This document shows positions 1 through 7,467 of a stretch of 12,034 bases of DNA, piece after piece (the first letter of the stretch is position 1; each line of letters opens with the position of its first letter). Made by a program: the position numbers and the translations under genes. Source of the DNA: an uncultured Desulfobacterium sp. GTDB taxonomy: Bacteria > Desulfobacterota > Desulfobacteria > Desulfobacterales > Desulfobacteraceae. Location: contig CAKZLA010000470.1 in NCBI GenBank assembly GCA_937124525.1, forward strand, positions 1 through 12,034, given 5' to 3'. The notes under the pieces were generated by a model, which saw only the letters and a list, made by a program, of their open reading frames with translations, was not told the origin of the DNA and did no database searches.

Positions 1-2
1 TG

Positions 3-194
3 GTATCAGAAGAGTACACGAGTAAAACGTGTGGAAAATGTGGGAAAGAGAATAAGGGATTAGGGAAATCGAAGACGTTTGCGTGTGTAGATGATGATTG
101 CGGATACAAAGTGGACAGAGACATAAATGGTGCAAGAAATATACTAATAAAAAGGGTAGAAAAATATATGAAGCAGGAAGAATGTGAAAAGTAA
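3..194 (+). CDS. tnpB: TnpB C-terminus (IS200/IS605-type RNA-guided nuclease), 5' part outside window
   Basis: This is the last 63 residues of a TnpB/OrfB protein; the reading frame is open from the window edge to the TAA at 192-194. The fragment carries the zinc-ribbon cysteines CGKC (fragment residues 10-13) and CVDDDC (28-33), followed by DRDINGARNI (38-47), the RuvC-III motif whose second Asp (D40) is a catalytic acid in this family. The EEYTSKTCGKCG context is typical of TnpB. Known for the family: TnpB is an RNA-guided DNA endonuclease ancestral to Cas12, and its guide (omega RNA) is transcribed from the 3' end of tnpB through the element's right end. The RuvC-I and RuvC-II regions are outside the window, so it is not possible to say whether the whole gene is intact. 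Base composition is far more AT-rich than the genes from 540 onward, which fits recent acquisition. Family assignment is secure. Confidence 0.93.
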   Translation, partial: VSEEYTSKTCGKCGKENKGLGKSKTFACVDDDCGYKVDRDINGARNILIKRVEKYMKQEECEK

Positions 195-501
195 AAGAAG
201 AGAAAACTGGGCGGGATTTGATTCAGCCAGTATAAATATTATTGCTTGGACTATGCGATAATAATATTATTGCGTGAACTTTATTTAAGAGGTTCGATTT
301 TTTGATATCTGAAATAGAAGAAGTAATTGTAAAACATAATAAATGAATATATATATACACAAATTTGGGTGTATATACACTTCAGAGAATACAATGTTCG
401 ATGCATATATACTTTTCCTTATTCTGCAATCATTGTATAAAAATTGAAAATTTATCAATATATAGGCATAAACAATAATTCTTCATTATTATATCATACA
501 A
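195..501. other. AT-rich non-coding tail after tnpB; probable IS right end and possible omega-RNA region
   Basis: There is no supported gene in these 307 bases. They hold a 17-base near-direct repeat at 235-251 and 263-279 (listed separately) and an inverted repeat at 352-360/369-377. In the latter, TATATACAC pairs with GTGTATATA around an 8-base loop. In IS200/IS605 elements the right end and the 3' part of the guide RNA lie just after the tnpB stop, so both should fall in the first 100-150 bases here. I cannot place the exact element end, because the left end is not in the window and no target motif can be compared. The stretch is much more AT-rich than everything downstream, and the change occurs close to position 500-535, where the gene fragment at 502-729 begins. 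Confidence 0.5.
235..279 (+). repeat. 17-base near-direct repeat with internal palindrome
   Basis: AATATTATTGCTTGGAC (235-251) and AATATTATTGCGTGAAC (263-279) match at 15 of 17 positions with a 28-base period. Because AATATTATT at 235-243 is also complementary to AATAATATT at 260-268, the segment can form a 9-bp stem with a 16-base loop. It lies 40-85 bases after the tnpB stop, where the right-end hairpin of an IS200/IS605 element is expected. The repeat is seen directly; its role as a transposase or guide-RNA structure is inferred. Confidence 0.5.
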
Positions 502-729
502 ATGGGAAACGATCATAGTTCCATAAAAGATAATGATCCCATCTACGGCAACCGAGCCATCCAACGTACCTTTGCTGCCCTCAATGCAGGAGGTACCTTT
601 GCTGTTTGGGGGGAAAGCCAGGATGACGGGTTTGTCCGACGCCTCTCCCAAGGCGGTTTTTCCGTAACATGTGAACGTCCAGGCAAGGGCGGTTATCGCC
701 ATACGGTATTTATGGCCACAAAAAAATAA
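502..729 (+). pseudogene. Truncated spermidine-synthase-like protein, C-terminal remnant
   Basis: The 75 residues match the C-terminal end of spermine/spermidine-synthase-fold proteins (Rossmann methyltransferase-like, often annotated 'spermidine synthase'). NDPIYGNRAI (about residues 11-20) corresponds to the segment after the DNG motif. AALNAGGTFAVWG (25-37) is the strand-turn with the conserved GG and VW. GFVRRLSQGGF and the final RHTVFMATKK match the usual C-terminal helix and last strand. Complete members are roughly 220-300 residues, so the whole cofactor-binding half is missing. The frame is closed by a TAA at 469-471 inside the AT-rich block, and no Shine-Dalgarno precedes the ATG at 502. 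The remnant is therefore probably not translated as a functional protein. The loss of homology coincides with the AT-rich tail of the tnpB element, so insertion or a linked rearrangement is the likely cause. The broad family is fairly certain; the substrate is unknown. Confidence 0.75.
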
Positions 730-814
730 GGCCCATGTTCAACTATGCCGGGGCAGGGATGCGGTCAATGGGGCCGCCAGAGCTCTATACTGAAGGAATG
801 AAGTGTGCTAAGAT

Positions 815-820
815 TATAAT
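815..820 (+). promoter_or_regulatory. Candidate -10 box for the alcohol dehydrogenase gene
   Basis: A perfect TATAAT lies 43 bases upstream of the ATG at 864. The best upstream partner is CTGAAG at 790-795, which matches only 3 of 6 consensus -35 positions with a 19-base spacer, so the assignment is weak. Transcription would start near 827 and give a leader of about 37 bases that includes the ribosome site AAAGGGG at 853-859. Confidence 0.3.
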
Positions 821-863
821 TGATCATCAAAGAAGCAAGTACAATTTTTTTTAAAGGGGTACC

Positions 864-2006
864 ATGGGGATATTAAAATTTTCCGTGCCTGAAATGTTTT
901 TGGGCCGTGATAGCATGAAATATGCCGGGGTGTGTGCCAAACGCCTGGGCGCAAAAAAAATTTTCTTTGTATCCGATCCAGGCCTTGAGAGCACCGGATG
1001 GGTGGATGCCGTGTTTGACATCCTTGACCACGAAAAACTCAAATGGGTTTACTATTCCAATATTTCTTCCAACCCCAGGGACTGGCAGATTGAGGAGGGG
1101 GCACGCATTTATGAACAACAAGGCTGCGATGTGGTCTTTGCCCTGGGCGGCGGAAGCCCCATGGATGCAGCCAAGGGTATTGCCCTTATTACCAGCAATG
1201 GGGGCAGACTTCTTGATTATGAAGGGGCCAACCGCATCCAGAAACCCCTTCCTCCCATGGTGTTCATGCCCTCCACGGCCAGCAGCGGTTCGGACGTTTC
1301 CCAATTTGCCATCATAACGGACATGGAACGTCAGGTAAAAATGTCCATCATCAGCCGAACCCTGGTACCCAATGTCTCCATCATTGATCCCACGTTGTTG
1401 ACCACCAAACCAAGGAATCTGATCATTGCCGCTGCTGTGGATGCCCTGTCCCATGCCGTGGAGGCCCATGTCTCCAGACTTGCCTTTCCTCTGACTGAAG
1501 TTCACTCCCTGCGGGCCATTGAGCTGATCATGAAATATCTTCCCCTGACCCTGGAGAACAACAGCCTGAGCAACCTGGAGCAACTGAGCATTGCCGGCAC
1601 TTCAGCTGCAATGGCCTTCAGCAATGCAAGCCTTGGCCTTGACCATGCCCTGGCCCACACCCTGGGGGGGGTCTTGGATGTCCTGCACGGCATTATCCAT
1701 CCCATTTTGCTACCCAGTGTCATGAGATACAACCTGCCGGAATGCGTGGACAAGCTTGCTGAAATCGGCAAGGTGATGATCGGTGGGTCCATGGGGTCCC
1801 CCGAAGCCACGGCCCTGGCCGGAATTGAGGCCCTTGAAACTTATTTTAAGAGCCTTGGGGTGAGCACACGGCTGCGGGACATTATCCCGGACCGTTCAAA
1901 GCTTCCCCAAATCTGTGAAATGGCCACCTTTGATTGCTGCCTGCTCAGCAATCCCCGGGAGGCAGGTGTGGAAGACATGATGAATGTGTGCAACGATGCT
2001 TGGTAA
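864..2006 (+). CDS. Iron-containing (group III) alcohol dehydrogenase
   Basis: This is a 380-residue cytoplasmic NAD(P)-dependent oxidoreductase of the Fe-ADH family, which interconverts alcohols and aldehydes. The N-terminal dinucleotide-binding domain (about 1-180) carries GGGSPMDAAK at 95-104, the pyrophosphate-binding loop, then STASSGSD at 137-144. The C-terminal helical domain holds the metal site. By alignment with E. coli FucO spacing the ligands are D193 and H197 (DALSHAVEA), H261 (GLDHALAH) and H275 (LHG), all present. Length is normal for the family (about 380-390). The start is supported by AAAGGGG four bases before the ATG. A kinase gene follows after about 42 bases on the same strand, suggesting co-transcription with the two-component pair. 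Substrate cannot be told from sequence; ethanol, other short alcohols or 1,3-propanediol-type substrates are all possible. The gene appears complete and undamaged although it sits next to a disrupted gene. Confidence 0.93.
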   Translation: MGILKFSVPEMFLGRDSMKYAGVCAKRLGAKKIFFVSDPGLESTGWVDAVFDILDHEKLKWVYYSNISSNPRDWQIEEGARIYEQQGCDVVFALGGGSPMDAAKGIALITSNGGRLLDYEGANRIQKPLPPMVFMPSTASSGSDVSQFAIITDMERQVKMSIISRTLVPNVSIIDPTLLTTKPRNLIIAAAVDALSHAVEAHVSRLAFPLTEVHSLRAIELIMKYLPLTLENNSLSNLEQLSIAGTSAAMAFSNASLGLDHALAHTLGGVLDVLHGIIHPILLPSVMRYNLPECVDKLAEIGKVMIGGSMGSPEATALAGIEALETYFKSLGVSTRLRDIIPDRSKLPQICEMATFDCCLLSNPREAGVEDMMNVCNDAW

Positions 2007-2048
2007 TCAGCATAAGAGGTCTTTATTCGGGACCTGGAAGTGATTGTT

Positions 2049-3263
2049 ATGAACAAACCCACAACCCTGGAAGATATCATCGGGCTGGAGTACACTAAGC
2101 TTGGTTTTTTCGGCGAAGTCAAAAAAAATATGGCCAAGCTCCAGGCCACCAACCGACAACTGGAACGAAAACAACGAAAACTTGAGGCCATTTTTGACGG
2201 CATCTCCGATGTCATGGTCATTATTTCGGCCAACTTTACCATCATTTCGGTGAACGAACTTTTTTCCACCTTTTTCAAGCATGCCAACCCCAGGGGTAAT
2301 TTTTGCTATGAAATTTTAAAAAAACGGGACTGCCCCTGCGTGGACTGCCCCATTTCCAAATCCAGGAAAACAAACAAGGTCTGCCGAAAAATGATGGCCT
2401 TTGACATAGAAGACAAGCATTACCAATTTGATGTCACCGTATCCCCCCTGCTGGATGCACAAAAAAAGGCTTTCAGATTTCTTGTTTTAATGCGGGATGT
2501 CACCCGGGAAAAAGAGTACCAGTCCAAATACAATTATTCTAAAAAAATGGCCACGGTGGGGGCACTGGCTGCGGGGGTGGCCCATGAGATCAACAATCCG
2601 TTGACATCCATCAGCGGTTTTACCAAAGGGCTGCAACGAAGGCTCCCCATTCTGGATAAAACCTTGCCGGGCACAGAAGAAACCCGGGCACTTATGGATG
2701 ATTTCACAGAATACATAGACACCATCCTCACCGAATGCGATCGATGCCGTGATATTGTCCAGGGGCTTTTAACCTTCAGCCCAAGAAAAAAGGTGGATTT
2801 CACCCCCTTGAACCTGAAACGCCTTGTCACAGGTGTGTTAAGACTGCTCCACCATCGTTTTAAAGAAACCCCCCAGGTGACCATTACGCTGAAAGCAGAA
2901 AAAAATATCCCCCATATCATGGGGAATGCGGCAGAACTAAAGCAGGTGATTCTCAACCTCATCTGCAATGGCCTTGATGCCGTCAGTGGAAAAGGTTACT
3001 TGCAACTGTTTCTTTCCCAAAATGAAGATCAAATAATCTTCTCCATTAAAGACGATGGATACGGCATTGATCCTGAAAATATGGATCAGCTGTTTGACCC
3101 TTTTTTCACCACCAAACCCATTGGGCAGGGCATCGGCATTGGCCTTTCCACCTGCTACAACATCATCCACCAGCACCATGGAGAGATCCTTGTGAAAAGT
3201 CAAAAAGACGAAGGAACGACGTTCACAGTCGTCCTGCCCCATCCCGATGAGGTGATGCCATGA
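2049..3263 (+). CDS. Soluble PAS-domain sensor histidine kinase
   Basis: The frame is open from a GTG at 2040, but the ATG at 2049 is preferred because GGAAG at 2036-2040 sits 8 bases before it; this gives 404 residues. Order: a charged coiled-coil-like segment (about 20-45), a PAS domain (about 45-153), a HisKA dimerisation helix with the phosphoacceptor H179 in AHEINNP, and a HATPase_c domain. The ATPase has the N-box NLICNGLDAV (N307), the G1 box DDGYG (about 335-339), an FDPFFTTK F-box, and a glycine-rich G2 box with GIGIGLS. There is no transmembrane helix or signal peptide, so it should sense a cytoplasmic cue. The PAS domain is cysteine-rich (C86, C95, C97, C100, C112), which hints at metal, Fe-S or redox sensing, although this motif is unproven. 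It autophosphorylates and most likely phosphorylates the overlapping sigma-54 regulator downstream (AtoS/HydH-like arrangement). The signal may relate to the alcohol dehydrogenase just upstream; that is inference. Confidence 0.92.
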   Translation: MNKPTTLEDIIGLEYTKLGFFGEVKKNMAKLQATNRQLERKQRKLEAIFDGISDVMVIISANFTIISVNELFSTFFKHANPRGNFCYEILKKRDCPCVDCPISKSRKTNKVCRKMMAFDIEDKHYQFDVTVSPLLDAQKKAFRFLVLMRDVTREKEYQSKYNYSKKMATVGALAAGVAHEINNPLTSISGFTKGLQRRLPILDKTLPGTEETRALMDDFTEYIDTILTECDRCRDIVQGLLTFSPRKKVDFTPLNLKRLVTGVLRLLHHRFKETPQVTITLKAEKNIPHIMGNAAELKQVILNLICNGLDAVSGKGYLQLFLSQNEDQIIFSIKDDGYGIDPENMDQLFDPFFTTKPIGQGIGIGLSTCYNIIHQHHGEILVKSQKDEGTTFTVVLPHPDEVMP

Positions 3264-4615
3264 CATCCATGGACGGCATTATGAATATTCTGGTGGTGGA
3301 CGATGAAAAATCCATCCGAAGGCTATTACAAAAAGAAATCGCCTCTCCCCGGCGCATCATCACCACAGCAGGCAGTGCAGAAGAGGCCTTGACAGCCGTT
3401 TCAAAAGACAGCTTTGACATCATCATCCTGGACATCAATCTTCCCGATGCCAACGGCATTGAACTCATGAGCCAATTCCAGGAATCCATTCTGGCCGTCC
3501 AGATTATTTTGATCACCGGGTACGCTGATGTGGACGATGCCGTTAATGCCATGAAAATCGGGGCCTATGATTATATTACCAAGCCCTTTGATCTGGATCG
3601 GCTGGAACTGGTGGTGGAAAAGGCCTATCAAAAGGTAACTCTCCAGAGAGAACGGGTGCTTAAACGACAGGGGGTGGAACAAAAACCCCAGGCACCCAAA
3701 CTCATTGTGGGACACTCGGCTGCCACGGATAGAATTCGATATCTCATTGACAAGGTGGCCCCCACATCGGTGCCGGTGCTCATCACCGGAGAGAGTGGTA
3801 CCGGGAAGAACGTTGTGGCCCGGCAGCTCCATTCCCAGAGTCTCAGGGCCGATCAGCCACTGATCACCAAAAATTGCGCCACTCTTCAGGAGGAGTTGAT
3901 TCGAAGCGAGTTGTTTGGCTATTGCAAGGGGGCATTCACCGGGGCGGAAACCTCCCGCAACGGTCTTTTGGCCATGTCGGATAAAGGCACTTTATTTCTG
4001 GATGAGATCGGTGAACTTTCCGTGGGGGTGCAGGCCTCTCTGCTGCGGGTCATGGAAAATCAGACCTTTCGGCCGGTGGGAGATAAAAATGAGATTAAGG
4101 TGGATATCCGATTTATGTTTGCCACCAACAGGAATCTGAAAGAAGAGGTGGCAGAAGGGCGCTTTAACGAAGCCCTTTTCCATCGGCTCAATGTGTTCAC
4201 CCTGAAAATCATGCCCCTGCGCCAGAGAAAAGAGGAGCTTCCTGTCCTGGTGGACTATTTCCTGGCTCATTTAAGCCCCGGGGATGAACCCTATAAAATT
4301 TCTCCCAATGCCATGGCCTGCCTCATGGCATATGACTGGCCCGGCAATGTCCGGGAATTGAGGAATGTCATGGAAAGGGGGGGAATCCTGGCGGAGAATA
4401 ATACCATCACCGAACATGGCCTGCCCCTGGAACTGATTGAAAAAATGACCGATTTTTCTGCAACTTCCCCCTTTCCTCCCCTGAAAGATGTGGAAAAACA
4501 GCATATCCTGAAGGTCATGCACCATGTCAAGGGGAACCGATGCCAGGCCGCCGAAATTCTGGGAATAGGCAGAAAAACCCTTTATCGAAAACTGCAAAGC
4601 TTTGAAAAAGCATAA
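3260..4615 (+). CDS. Sigma-54-dependent response regulator (NtrC family)
   Basis: This 451-residue three-domain regulator has all key residues. The receiver domain (about 8-125) has acidic pair D14/D15, phosphoacceptor D58, T86 and K108. The AAA+ domain (about 148-385) has Walker A GESGTGKN (177-184), GAFTGA (224-229, the sigma-54 contact loop), Walker B TLFLDE (244-249) and the RLNVF arginine finger region around R309. A Fis-type helix-turn-helix (about 411-451, GNRCQAAEILGIGRKTLYRKL) binds upstream enhancers. Its ATG overlaps the kinase stop as ATGA. GAGGTG at 3249-3254 lies five bases upstream, so translation is coupled to the kinase. In-frame ATGs at codons 4 and 8 are alternative starts. 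When phosphorylated it should oligomerise and open sigma-54 promoters. I found no convincing -24/-12 element in this window, so its targets may lie elsewhere, for example upstream of the partial dehydrogenase at the right edge. Confidence 0.95.
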   Translation: MTSMDGIMNILVVDDEKSIRRLLQKEIASPRRIITTAGSAEEALTAVSKDSFDIIILDINLPDANGIELMSQFQESILAVQIILITGYADVDDAVNAMKIGAYDYITKPFDLDRLELVVEKAYQKVTLQRERVLKRQGVEQKPQAPKLIVGHSAATDRIRYLIDKVAPTSVPVLITGESGTGKNVVARQLHSQSLRADQPLITKNCATLQEELIRSELFGYCKGAFTGAETSRNGLLAMSDKGTLFLDEIGELSVGVQASLLRVMENQTFRPVGDKNEIKVDIRFMFATNRNLKEEVAEGRFNEALFHRLNVFTLKIMPLRQRKEELPVLVDYFLAHLSPGDEPYKISPNAMACLMAYDWPGNVRELRNVMERGGILAENNTITEHGLPLELIEKMTDFSATSPFPPLKDVEKQHILKVMHHVKGNRCQAAEILGIGRKTLYRKLQSFEKA

Positions 4616-4846
4616 ATAAAAAGCTTGGGCAGACAGCCCCCCATCTGACGAGCTTGATCACAACACCGGCCTTTGGGATAATCGATGGCCTCAAGCAAGA
4701 AAGGTAACCAATCACCAAATTGATAGCTTAAATTCAATGATAAGGAACCGGTCTTAAATAACTTGCCCATTTCAGAACACGCTACCGCTGAAGGGAAGTA
4801 TATCCCCAATTTTTAAATGGGTATGTTATTTCAGACTCATTCCTAA
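4616..4846. other. Intergenic stretch, no gene recognised
   Basis: About 230 bases separate the sigma-54 regulator stop from the miniature element. A reading frame on the minus strand (4582-4809) runs through it, but the protein has no family resemblance I can name and overlaps the end of the regulator gene. Only weak hairpins are visible, for example GGGC/GCCC near 4625-4638 without a U-run, so I do not call a terminator. Confidence 0.5.
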
Positions 4847-4957
4847 CACTACAGCGACACTTTGCTTACTTCACTAAAAATCGAGTGGCGAAAGGTGGAG
4901 AAACGCGCTTTAGAATCCTCTCCCAACAGGGTGGTTCATGAAAGTGTCGCTGTAGTG
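4847..4957. mobile_element. MITE-like element: 17-bp perfect inverted repeats, CTAA target duplication
   Basis: CACTACAGCGACACTTT at 4847-4863 is perfectly complementary, in reverse, to 4941-4957, and the repeats bound a 77-base core. CTAA is present directly outside both ends (4843-4846 and 4958-4961), as expected of a 4-bp target-site duplication. The element is 111 bases long. The core has no recognisable transposase, so it must be mobilised in trans if at all. Known: IS5-group transposases make 4-bp duplications at YTAR-like sites, which CTAA fits, but the terminal sequence is not one I can match to a named IS. It sits in the gap between the two signalling operons, where the inverted repeats would form a strong RNA hairpin if read through. 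Confidence 0.8.
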
Positions 4958-5046
4958 CTAAGGTTTTGGGGGCTTGGTTCTAACTTCAGTCATGGGGCTG
5001 ACAGAAGTGAACGCCAAACCCAGGATTACCCAACGGGAGATCAGAC

Positions 5047-7467
5047 ATGGAAAAAAAAATCCTTATTCTGGACGATGATAGCGCTCTGGTCAAACTGATC
5101 AACAGAATGCTTGAAGGTGAAAACTATCACTGCTCAAGGGCCCTGGATACCACCGAGGCCAGATATCTGCTTCGCACGCAGTCCTTTGATATGATCTTAA
5201 GCGATATCAACATGCCGGGGGAATCCGGTCTTGAGTTCGTCCGTTTCAGTGTGGCACAATACCCGAACACTGCAGTCATCGTGGTATCCGGCATTGCCAG
5301 TAGACAAACCGCTGCAGAATTTTTATCAATAGGTGCTTACGGCTATCTTGTCAAACCCTTTGACAGAATCCAGCTATTGATCGCCATGGACAGTGCCTTC
5401 AGACAATTGAAAATTGAAAAAGAAAGAATAGACCACATTGAAAAATTGGATATGCGTGTTCTGGAACAAACCACAGAATTACGGGAAAATATCCGGGAAC
5501 TGAAAAACAGTGAAGAGCGACTCAAGAGCATCATGGAAAATGTTCCGGCTGGTATTGTGGTCATAGAAATTCCCCACCGAAAAATTGTGACGGCAAACAA
5601 GTTTGCTGAAAAGATACTTGGATACCCCCGTGACAAATTTATCGGAATGCCATGTCATCAGGTGATCTGTCAAGGACCTCATGAATTCTGCCCGCTCATT
5701 GACAAAGGAAAGAGGCTTTATAAGCATGAGACAACAATAATGCAGCCCGATGGCAAGGAGCTTCCCATTCTTCTAACTGCTGTTCCGGTTCTCCTAAGAG
5801 GGAAAAAGCATCTGATTAACATCTTTGTTGATATCACAGATCAAAAACTCGCAAAGGAAAAATATCTTCAGGAAAATAAGGAAAAAAAGCAGTTGATGGA
5901 AGCGATCCCATCCATCCTGATAGGGGTTTCCGAAGAGGAAAGAATCATTCAATGGAACATTGCTGCGGAAAACACCCTTGGCATAGACAGCATTGACGTC
6001 ATGGGAAAAGACTTCAAACAATGTGGTATTTCATGGGACTGGAAAAGGCTGGAAAAGGGGATATTCTTTTGTAGAAAACATAGAATTCAAGTACGATTGG
6101 ACAATTTTTGTTTTACAAAACTAAACGGCAGTGAAGGGTTTCTGGGAATAACGCTGGCTCCCATGGCATCTGAGAATGCCGACAAAATGGGTTATATTTT
6201 CATCGCTGCAGATATCACCGACCTGAAACAGGCTCGTACCGAACTGCGCAAGAGTGAGATACGTCATCGCATTCTTTTTGAAAGCTCCCAGGATGCCATT
6301 TTGACTCTGGAGCCGCCCTCCTGGAATTTCACCTCATGTAACCAGGCCACCTTAAAATTGTTTGATATAAAGACCAAAGAGATTTTTACAAAGCTTGGCC
6401 CATGGGATGTATCTCCGGAATTTCAGCCGGACGGCGATTGCTCCATGGATTTTGCTCTGAAGCAAATCAACAACGCTATGGTGCACGGCTCCGTATTTTT
6501 TGAATACATGCACAAAAAATATAATGGAGATGTCTTCCCGGCAACCGTCCTCCTGACCCGCATGGAATTAACAGGAAAGGTACTACTCCAGGGTACGGTA
6601 AGGGACATTACCGAACAAAAATCCCTTGAGATTCAACTCACTCAAGCCAGAAAACTGGAGGCTGTCGGCCAACTGGCAGCAGGAATCGCCCATGAAATAA
6701 ACACTCCCATACAATATGTGGGAGACAACAGCCAATTCATGTCTGAAGCCTTTGAGCAGTTCATTGGCCTGTTCGAATTATATGAAAAACTGACGGAACA
6801 TGCAAAATCGGGCCTGGGCTGTGAGGATCTGATTAAAAAAATAGAAGAAGCTGTTGAGCAGGCAGATATGGACTATCTTAAAGAAGAGATTCCACAAGCC
6901 ATGAAGCAGAACCTTGAAGGCGTGAGCCACATATCAGAGATTGTTAGGTCCATGAAGGAATTTTCCCATCCAGGTGTCAAAGAAAAAATTGCCGTGGATA
7001 TTAACCGGGCCATTGAAAATACACTCACCGTGTCACGCAATGAATGGAAATATGTAGCGGAAATTGAAACGGATCTGGAGTCGTCTTTACCCCTCATCCC
7101 CTGCCTTCCAGGGGAGCTGAACCAGGTATTTCTCAACATTATTATCAACGCGGCCCAGGCCATCTCAGAAAATGCCTCTTCTCCCCCCACTGAAAAAGGA
7201 ATTATCAGGATCACCACCCGCATCCATGAAAAACATATGGAAATCCGCATCAGAGACACAGGGCCGGGAATTCCCGAAAAGGTTCAGCCACGAATTTTTG
7301 ATCCCTTTTTCACCACCAAGGAGGTGGGAAAGGGGACGGGCCAGGGACTGGCCATCTCCCGGTCAATTATTGTGGAAAAACACCAGGGAACGCTTGATTT
7401 TGAAACAACCCCCGGGAATGGTACCAGTTTTATCATCCATCTTCCCATACATGAGACGGTTATATGA
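5047..7467 (+). CDS. Hybrid response-regulator histidine kinase (REC-PAS-PAS-PAS-HK)
   Basis: This is an 806-residue soluble protein; GGGAGA at 5035-5040 sits six bases before the ATG. The N-terminal receiver (about 3-120) has D9/D10, phosphoacceptor D53, S81 and K103. A coiled coil (about 118-162) leads to three PAS domains (about 160-265, 280-393, 402-525). The first carries C203, C208 and C215, a cysteine pattern like that of the upstream kinase. The HisKA helix has H549 in AHEINTP. A long helical insert (about 560-635) separates it from the HATPase_c domain, which has N-box N701 (NIIINAAQAI), DTGPG (737-741) and GKGTGQGLAIS (761-771). No membrane segments are present. With the receiver at the N-terminus it can be tuned by another kinase before it senses through its PAS domains. 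It heads an operon, since its stop overlaps the next start by 4 bp. It probably phosphorylates the receiver domains of the two following proteins; that is inferred from gene order. Confidence 0.92.
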   Translation: MEKKILILDDDSALVKLINRMLEGENYHCSRALDTTEARYLLRTQSFDMILSDINMPGESGLEFVRFSVAQYPNTAVIVVSGIASRQTAAEFLSIGAYGYLVKPFDRIQLLIAMDSAFRQLKIEKERIDHIEKLDMRVLEQTTELRENIRELKNSEERLKSIMENVPAGIVVIEIPHRKIVTANKFAEKILGYPRDKFIGMPCHQVICQGPHEFCPLIDKGKRLYKHETTIMQPDGKELPILLTAVPVLLRGKKHLINIFVDITDQKLAKEKYLQENKEKKQLMEAIPSILIGVSEEERIIQWNIAAENTLGIDSIDVMGKDFKQCGISWDWKRLEKGIFFCRKHRIQVRLDNFCFTKLNGSEGFLGITLAPMASENADKMGYIFIAADITDLKQARTELRKSEIRHRILFESSQDAILTLEPPSWNFTSCNQATLKLFDIKTKEIFTKLGPWDVSPEFQPDGDCSMDFALKQINNAMVHGSVFFEYMHKKYNGDVFPATVLLTRMELTGKVLLQGTVRDITEQKSLEIQLTQARKLEAVGQLAAGIAHEINTPIQYVGDNSQFMSEAFEQFIGLFELYEKLTEHAKSGLGCEDLIKKIEEAVEQADMDYLKEEIPQAMKQNLEGVSHISEIVRSMKEFSHPGVKEKIAVDINRAIENTLTVSRNEWKYVAEIETDLESSLPLIPCLPGELNQVFLNIIINAAQAISENASSPPTEKGIIRITTRIHEKHMEIRIRDTGPGIPEKVQPRIFDPFFTTKEVGKGTGQGLAISRSIIVEKHQGTLDFETTPGNGTSFIIHLPIHETVI

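Noticed and set aside
474..490. AT-only hairpin (AATAAT/ATTATT) just before the truncated gene
   Set aside because: A six-pair stem of A and T is expected by chance in such AT-rich DNA and has no supporting context.
769..784. GG-N10-GC pattern that might be a sigma-54 promoter upstream of the alcohol dehydrogenase
   Set aside because: Only the GG and GC cores and a few other bases match; the TT before GC is absent. Such a weak match is expected by chance in this GC-richer stretch.
873..1583. 236-codon minus-strand frame opposite the alcohol dehydrogenase
   Set aside because: It is antisense to a gene with complete family motifs, and its translation shows no recognisable features.
2040..2048. 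GTG at 2040 as the start of the PAS kinase
   Set aside because: The best ribosome-binding sequence, GGAAG at 2036-2040, overlaps that codon and is correctly spaced for the ATG at 2049.
4582..4809. 75-codon frame on the minus strand after the sigma-54 regulator
   Set aside because: It overlaps the 3' end of the regulator gene and encodes no recognisable protein. I considered a degenerate transposase fragment but could not support it.
4862..5098. Open frame of 78 codons on the plus strand across the miniature element and the start of the kinase gene
   Set aside because: It overlaps the well-supported kinase start, runs through the inverted-repeat element, shows no family resemblance and has no clear ribosome site.
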